Assembly (NCBI RefSeq): GCF_047948215.1
Contig: NC_134465.1
Coordinates: forward strand, 42,755,946-42,819,945
Length of the DNA: 64,000 bases
DNA from: Lycorma delicatula
Lineage: Eukaryota > Arthropoda > Insecta > Hemiptera > Fulgoridae
Direction: 5' to 3'
This document shows positions 58,268-64,000 of this stretch, piece by piece (position 1 is the first letter of the stretch; every line of letters starts with the position of its first letter). The position numbers and the translations under genes are program-made. The notes beneath the pieces are model-generated. The model searched no databases and had not been told where the DNA came from. It saw only the letters and a list, made by a program, of their open reading frames with translations.

Positions 58268-59687
58268 TTCTTTTTTTTTAATCTTTTTTACTTTTCCGTC
58301 TAGATAGCGCTATAGCTCTAGAAGGGAACGTATTGCAGTCTATCCCATTTAAGCATACACGGTTTTCACCGGATTTTGACGTTACCAAAAAACCGGAAGG
58401 AGATTTTTCGAATGATAATGTTCGTAAGTACGCGCGCATGTGTGTTCGGTGTGACGTCTAAATAACCTTATATCTCCGGAACTACTGAACCGATTTTGAC
58501 AAAGGTCGGTCAGATTACTTCTATACATAGGACGTTGTTGCTATTAAATTTTCAACTTAAAAAGTCACGGGGTTAAGGCTGTAGGGCAAGGTCACTCCTG
58601 ATTTCGAGATTTCGCGTGATTAAGGACATATTTATCTTAGGCGTATTTGTTAACGATTAAAAAATAACAATATTTGCAACAAAAAAAAAAAATGTTGTAA
58701 AATCGCACCCCCACCACAAAAAAAATATTGTTGTAGTCGACTGTTATGTTATGACGTCACATGAGCGGTAGAATTAAATAAATGAATAATATTTAAAGTT
58801 TGTATAAAAATAAAGTATCCACTTACCAACAATTGTGAGTATTGATTATCCATGCGCTTTCGGATTATTTCTCCATCATCAGGGATTATTGATGAATTAT
58901 GAATTTTATAGTTGTGCATATAAATTTGCATAAATGGAAAATAAAATGAAAATATAATTTAAAATTATTATGTTCACAACAGTTGATTGTCAATAGTTAA
59001 AATAAGTCAACGTTAAAAGAAATTGTCTTGTCAGTAAGACGTTTACAACTGTTATCTAACAACTGAAACTGTAAATCAACAGCTGCAAACATTTTACTGT
59101 AAATACGATTTGTTTTAACTTTGATTTAGTTTAACTATTGACAATCAACTGTTATGAACATAATAATTTTAAATTTTATTTTCATTTTATTTTCCATTTA
59201 TAGAAAGCGCTTAGATAATCAATACTTACAATTGTTGGTAAGTGGATATTTTATAATAACAACGGTTCCAGATGTTAAGAACCTAGATGTTGAACTTAAA
59301 ATATTTAAAGTGTAAATAAGTAACTCGGTTTGGCGGATCTCGAACTCGATGGCCCGGTTGGCTCGGTACCTGGTGCGTTAAGACTTCCAGCTACATTGGT
59401 ATGCCGACCGTACAAGCGAATATTGTTCTATGTATGTTGTAAGTTGTAAAATTAAATTAGTTTATTTAATTTTCTATTATATTAGTTTATCCGACCGTCG
59501 CCGCTAGTGCCGCCACTTCCGCGCGAAATAAATACGGTATGCGTGCGCGCTTTAGTTAGAATAATTGAACGAAATAAACGAAAAAAATTATTATATTTAA
59601 ATAAATGGTAAAATATTTTCAATTAAGTTGTGTATATGTGCGTGTAAGTCGTGCATCATAAAAAGTCCACAGTTGTAGTATCTGTAA
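58268..59687 (-). repeat. Repeat B copy 6, interrupted by a foldback element
   Basis: The minus-orientation 3' end (TTTTCCGTCTAGATAGCGCT, TAGAAGGGAAC) starts at about 58290. The TATGACGTCACAT block is at 58750 and the tRNA-like block at 59340-59405. AATATTTAAAGT occurs on both sides of the inserted segment (about 58789-58800 and 59308-59319), whereas uninterrupted copies have it once. Confidence 0.82.
58816..59256. mobile_element. Foldback element with ~130-200 bp inverted arms
   Basis: The left end TATCCACTTACCAACAATTG and the right end (complement CAATTGTTGGTAAGTGGATA) are inverted, and the match continues inward through TATTGATTATC, GCGCTTTC, AAATGGAAAATAAAATGAAA, TTTAAAATTATTATGTTCA and CAGTTGATTGTCAATAGTTAA. 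The left arm has about 70 bp more than the right, and that extra part holds a minus-strand CTGATGA...GAAA motif (58858-58882). Non-coding. It resembles the relic near 41.1 kb. Confidence 0.78.
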
Positions 59688-60555
59688 TCATTGAATTATT
59701 GTATTTATGCGTACTATAACATCCAAGAGAGTTTCATATATGTTACTTAAAAATGGTAGGAACACTGGACGAACTTTGTTGCGGTTTATATCGATGATAG
59801 TTTAGTTATACGAAAATGCCAGAAAACCGTTTAACTTTTGAAATTTTGTCGTATTGAATCGTGATTTAAAAAAAAAAAAATATTTACGTTATCCAAATAT
59901 GAGTTCCTCTTTGCTGTTCTATCATATCAGGACAGTACATCTCGCATTATTGGTAACTCAAGCGATTGATCAAACCACACACTTAACTTCTTTACTGTCA
60001 AATTATTAATTCATCGTTTTCATTTTATTTCTAATTAATTTTACTAACGCATATTTTTGTATTGTTACTACTAACCTTGACTTTGAGAAATAATAGAAAT
60101 AAAAAAAAATTGCTGTTAAGTTCAACGTCATGAAAACTTTATACTCAGGCGAAGCACGGTTCAATAATTAGCATATCATATAATTAAAGATAAATTTTCT
60201 TTTTCAGCGTATAAAAATAAAACAGAATTACGAATGTTTTATTAAGAAGATAAAAGTTGTACTTTTTTTTTAATATAAGCTTAAAATCACAAAACGATAA
60301 ATAAATAATAAAATCTCCTGTTCGTAAAAATAATATTAATATTAATTTCCCGAATAATTGAATAAACATATTTATAAATAGATAAAAACAACATCAATAA
60401 GTAAATAAATAAATGATACATTATTGGTTTGTTATAATTTTTACTATCGTGTCGCAGCGTTAAAAGAGTAGTTAACACTGATTAAACCTCTCTTTACTGT
60501 ATATGAATTCGACAGCTAACAACTATTAAGCCTATTTGATAACGATAATTCAATC

Positions 60556-60597
<42 letters not shown>

Positions 60598-61188
60598 ATA
60601 AGAGAGAATTTTAAGTGGTAGCGGGAGGGAAAGAAAGTGATTAATAGTAATATTCCTGAATTTATAAAAGAAATTATTACGAAATTTGTGTATAAAATTA
60701 AAAATAATTTTTAAAACATGAATAAACATTTTTTTCTTCACGTCAGTCAGTTTAAAAAATATAGTTCAACGTATCACACAAAAATCAATAACTTTTTATT
60801 TATGCATTTTATAATTACGTAAGATTTACGCCGTCTTATTTATTTATAATATTTTTAATAAAAATTATCCATTTGTTTCATTCATTATTATTTATTCTTT
60901 AATATGTTTTTAATTTTCCGGTTACAGCTCTATTGCTGCTACATCAGCATAGATGTAAAGGAAAATTATTAGAGATTGAACAAAATTTTGGCTGTCATGT
61001 TTTTAAAAAAGTCGACGATTCAAGAACCCCTGACTCATAAAAATTTTCGGATGATATGTATTCTGTTGGACTGAATTTTTTAATTAAAAATGGAACAAAA
61101 AACAGTTTTAAACCGTTTAAAGAAGGTCACATTCAAAGAAAAAAACTGTTACGTTTGGGTGCCAAATGATTTAAACTTGAAAAAAATT
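59688..61188. other. Unassigned AT-rich tract with (TA)n
   Basis: No gene recognised. A (TA)n run of about 36 bp lies at 60559-60594. Confidence 0.45.
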
Positions 61189-61190
61189 AC

Positions 61191-62072
61191 AACACAGTTG
61201 TAGGATTTACCCGTTATGCGGCTAAGACGCGTTTCGGGAAAGTCCTTCAACTGTGATTTGTTTGTAATGCAAGCCTTACACACATAACTTAACTTTTTTC
61301 GTTTATTTAATTCAATCATTCAAATTAAAGCGCGCGCGCATATCCTATTTAATTCGCGGGAGAATGGCGGTACTAGCGGCGACGGTGACACTAAGTAAAC
61401 TAATGTAATTTTACAACTTACGTAGAAAAATTTCGCTTGTACAGTCGGCGGACTGATGTAGCCATGAGGCTTATCCGCACCAGGTACCGAGTCGACCGGG
61501 TGATCGAGTAGGAGACCAGGCCAGACCGAGTTACTTTTTTACACTAATATTATTCATCTATTTAATTCTACCGGTTACCGGTGACGTCACAATATAGCAG
61601 TAGTCTAGAGAATTTTTTTGGGGTGGGGGTGCGATTTTGGAAAATTATTTTTGCAGATATTGTTACTTTTTAACCGTTAACAAAGTCTCCTAAGAAAAAT
61701 TATGACCTTAATCAGGCGAAATCTGGAGATACTGAGGGTTACCTTGCTGTACAGCCTCACCCTCTTGATCTTTTTTTAAGTTGAAAATTTAATGTCACCA
61801 ATGCACTTATATAAAAGTAATCTGAATAATTTTGATCAAAATCGGTCTAGTCCTTATGAAGATATAAGGTATTTTAGAGGCCAACACCGAACACACACAC
61901 TTGCGCGCGCGTACATATAAACATTAACATCCGAAAAATTTCCATCCGGTTTTTTGGGTTCCTTAAGTGTGAAAACGTTAAGATCCGGTGAAAACCGCAT
62001 ATGCCCCAAATTGGACCGATTACAATACTTCCCTTCTAGAGCTGCTATAGCGCTATCTAGACGGGAAAGTAA
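61191..62072 (+). repeat. Repeat B copy 7 (complete reference copy)
   Basis: It has all parts in order. The 5' hairpin is at 61193-61255, with 21-base arms matching at 18 positions and the stem motif CTTTCCCG/CGGGAAAG. The tRNA-like block is at about 61455-61530 (GTAGCCATGAGGCTTATCCG, then GACCGGGTGATCGAGTAGGA). GTGACGTCACAAT is at 61581, then a G-rich patch, then a block TCAAAATCGGTCTAGTCCTT. The 3' hairpin is at 62027-62070 (ACTTCCCTTCTAGAGC pairing with CTATCTAGACGGGAAAGT). About 880 bp in total, with no coding frame. Autonomous partner unknown. Confidence 0.85.
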
Positions 62073-62084
62073 AAATCAACGGAT

Positions 62085-62310
62085 TGAATTTTCATCTGTA
62101 AACCGTTGGTAAAATGGAACGAAACCGAACGGTTTTTGTCACGACTCGTTACGGGCAGCGAAAAATGGATCATGTACAACAATAATATGCCGAAAAGTTC
62201 GTGGTCAAAGCGAGGTGAAGCTCCGAAAACGGTGCAAAAGCCAGGATTAACGCTTAAGAAATGGAAATGCTTGAGAATTGTTAAAAATGGCATTTGGTTT
62301 TTATAAATTT
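62085..62310 (+). pseudogene. Mariner transposase fragment with mutated first catalytic Asp
   Basis: The frame reads NETERFLSRLVTGSEKWIMY, NNNMPKSSWSKRGEAPKTVQ, KPGLTLKKWKCLRIVKNGIW then stop. Family members have RIVTGDEKWI-YDN--RKRSWSKRGEAP-TV-KPGLTPKKVMLCVWWD-KGI-Y. The D of TGDEKW is S here and the VWWD core is frameshifted. Only this central block is present. It starts right after repeat B copy 7. Confidence 0.82.
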
Positions 62311-63655
62311 CATTTGAAATATAATAAAAAACCCTGTTTTGGATTAAAATACAAAACTTTTCTCCTCAACCCTTTATATTTTATAATATTTTGATTAATA
62401 ATCCATGAAAACCTTGTTATTATTTCTTTTCATATTTTAAATATCATTTGAAATTATCTAAAAATATACTTACTGAAAGAAAATATATATGTGAATAATA
62501 AGATAAGACTTGGAAAGCTTAGATATAGGAAGGAAATGTGAAGTAAAAAAAAATAACCTGCTGATTAGTCGATGAACAAAAGACTCAATTAGTTAACTGA
62601 AGTCGATTCATCCATTCATGTTTTGTTATGAAATGGTAATAATAATTATCTATTTTATTAACTTCAGATCTTATTCTAGATTATGTAACAGTTTAATAAT
62701 TGAATAGCCTTTTTCAAGGAAGGAAACAAGGTTTACAGTTATTTCCAGGAATTATTGCGCACTAGGCTGGTGCGTGGATTCATTATAAAACCACAACGTG
62801 GTTTTCTTTAAGTAATTTAAATATTCCAAGATAAAAAATACAGTTCAATTTTTGTTTCTATTAATTATTTCTTAAATGTTTTAGTTTCTAATAATGATTT
62901 TAGATTAACTATTCTTTATGTAAATAATGAACGTGAACAAAAAACTACGCGATAACCCGGCACCAAACCGGAAGATTCATTTTACATTAAACACAATCGA
63001 AAACGGATTTCTTAATTAAAAAGCGATATACATCTAAAAATTCGTTTTTAAAATTTAATTTTTTTAATATATCGATGTGCGTATTTGCGATTAGTGCGGC
63101 AAGAAAATTAAATTTATTCCTCGCAGACCTACCAGCATATTTGAATATAACTTATACATTTTTAGTTTGCACATATACACGTATTCAGTGATAAAATAAA
63201 ATTTATTATATTTTTACATCGCATTGTCTATTTCGAAATTTTCGTATATCCTTTTAGGTTTTAATAAATTAAAAATTTCCAAAACATTTTTATATTGAAA
63301 TATTTCGTTTTATAATTTAAAAATACAGTAACCTTTAAACTTAACGGTGAAAAATATTAAATAGACATTTTTTAGCGTATGAATAACCCGGAACTTTCCG
63401 GATAAAAAGGATTGATCGATACGCTACCGCTTGGCCGTACAGGTCGGCGAAGTGTTAGATATATTGTTCACGCAGATAGTAGATGATAAAAGCTGATATT
63501 TCTAGTCAAATTGAAATTATACACACTAAGGGAAAAAATATAAACATTTTCAAGAATAACTTACATTCCGTGCCAGGAATTACTTAATCCTAGAACAGGC
63601 AGTTAAAATATTCCTAAGCGACAGGTTATTTTACCATATTTTTAAAGTTTTGAAT
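62311..63655. other. Unassigned AT-rich tract
   Basis: No gene or repeat family recognised. Confidence 0.4.
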
Positions 63656-63908
63656 TTTTAACTTTCCCGTCAAGATAGCGCTGTTAGCAGAGCTATAACT
63701 TTAGAAGGGAAAGTATTGTAATCTATACAATTTGGGCGGTATGCGGTTTTCACCGGATCTTGAAGTTTTCACACCTAAGGAACCCAAAAAACCGGATGAA
63801 AATTTTCCGGATGTTAATTGTATGTACGTGTGTGTTCGGTGTCGGCCTCTAAATCACCGTATATCTCCAGAACTACTCGACCGGTTTTTGAACAAACTTG
63901 GTCACATT

Positions 63909-63918
<10 letters not shown>
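63656..63918 (-). repeat. Repeat B copy 8 (3' end only)
   Basis: The minus-orientation 3' hairpin end ACTTTCCCGTCAAGATAGCG...TTAGAAGGGAAAGT, then GCGGTTTTCACCGGATCTTG, TATATCTCCAGAACTACTCG and CAAACTTGGTCACATTACTT. It breaks at a (TA)n run. Confidence 0.8.

Positions 63919-63944
<26 letters not shown>
63912..63944. repeat. (TA)n microsatellite
   Basis: About 33 bp of TA. The following CACTAGCGGACCCGACAAAC (63946-63965) looks like the start of another dispersed repeat that is cut by the window end; a similar GGGCCCGACAAAACGACGTC occurs near 8835. Confidence 0.85.
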
Positions 63945-63949
<5 letters not shown>

Positions 63950-64000
63950 TAGCGGACCCGACAAACGTTGTCGTGACGTAGCATTGTTCTGTAATAAATA

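Overview
The window is AT-rich, non-prokaryotic DNA packed with transposable-element debris. I could recognise no host protein-coding gene, rRNA gene or true tRNA gene. The element mix is non-LTR retrotransposons (R1, Jockey/CR1-like and RTE/CR1-like reverse transcriptases), many decayed Tc1/mariner transposases, a hAT-like non-autonomous element, two tRNA-headed SINE families, and long poly(A/T) and CA/TA/CT microsatellites. This fits an arthropod genome, most likely an insect and plausibly a hemipteran. The order-level guess is from family resemblance only.

Layout. 0-6.9 kb: a SINE inside a Jockey fragment, microsatellites, repeat families C and B, a second SINE family (SINE-D), a Tc1-like C-terminus, and an R1 fragment split by a hAT-like element that itself carries a SINE-D copy. 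9-18.3 kb: a LINE-E copy, SINE-A, repeat B, a mariner pseudogene, two LINE-G copies and an internally deleted Tc1/mariner element with recognisable TIRs. 19.5-31.4 kb: repeats C and B, SINE-A copies, an R1 3' end, two decayed transposases, LINE-G and a LINE-E 3' end. 32.2-34.35 kb: one 2.1 kb DNA transposon with about 400 bp inverted ends, an internally deleted transposase and a nested SINE. 36.4-44.2 kb: repeats B, F and C and a mariner fragment. 47-59.7 kb: three LINE-E copies on the minus strand (the best has about 500 uninterrupted codons), two SINE-A copies, another RT fragment, a short-TIR Tc1-like element, and repeat B carrying a foldback element. 61-64 kb: repeat B copies and a mariner fragment.

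Most tracts between these units are unassigned AT-rich DNA. Insertion order can be read at several places because the SINEs and some LINEs have clear target-site duplications (TSDs). The most informative items are: a SINE copy that carries 29 bp of the flank of another copy in the same window (a 3' transduction signature); a roughly 0.9 kb repeat family (B) with palindromic ends and a tRNA-like module; two SINE families with different heads but a related tail; and hammerhead-like CUGANGA...GAAA motifs in a recurrent element. Names such as SINE-A, SINE-D, LINE-E, LINE-G and repeat B, C, F are labels used only here.
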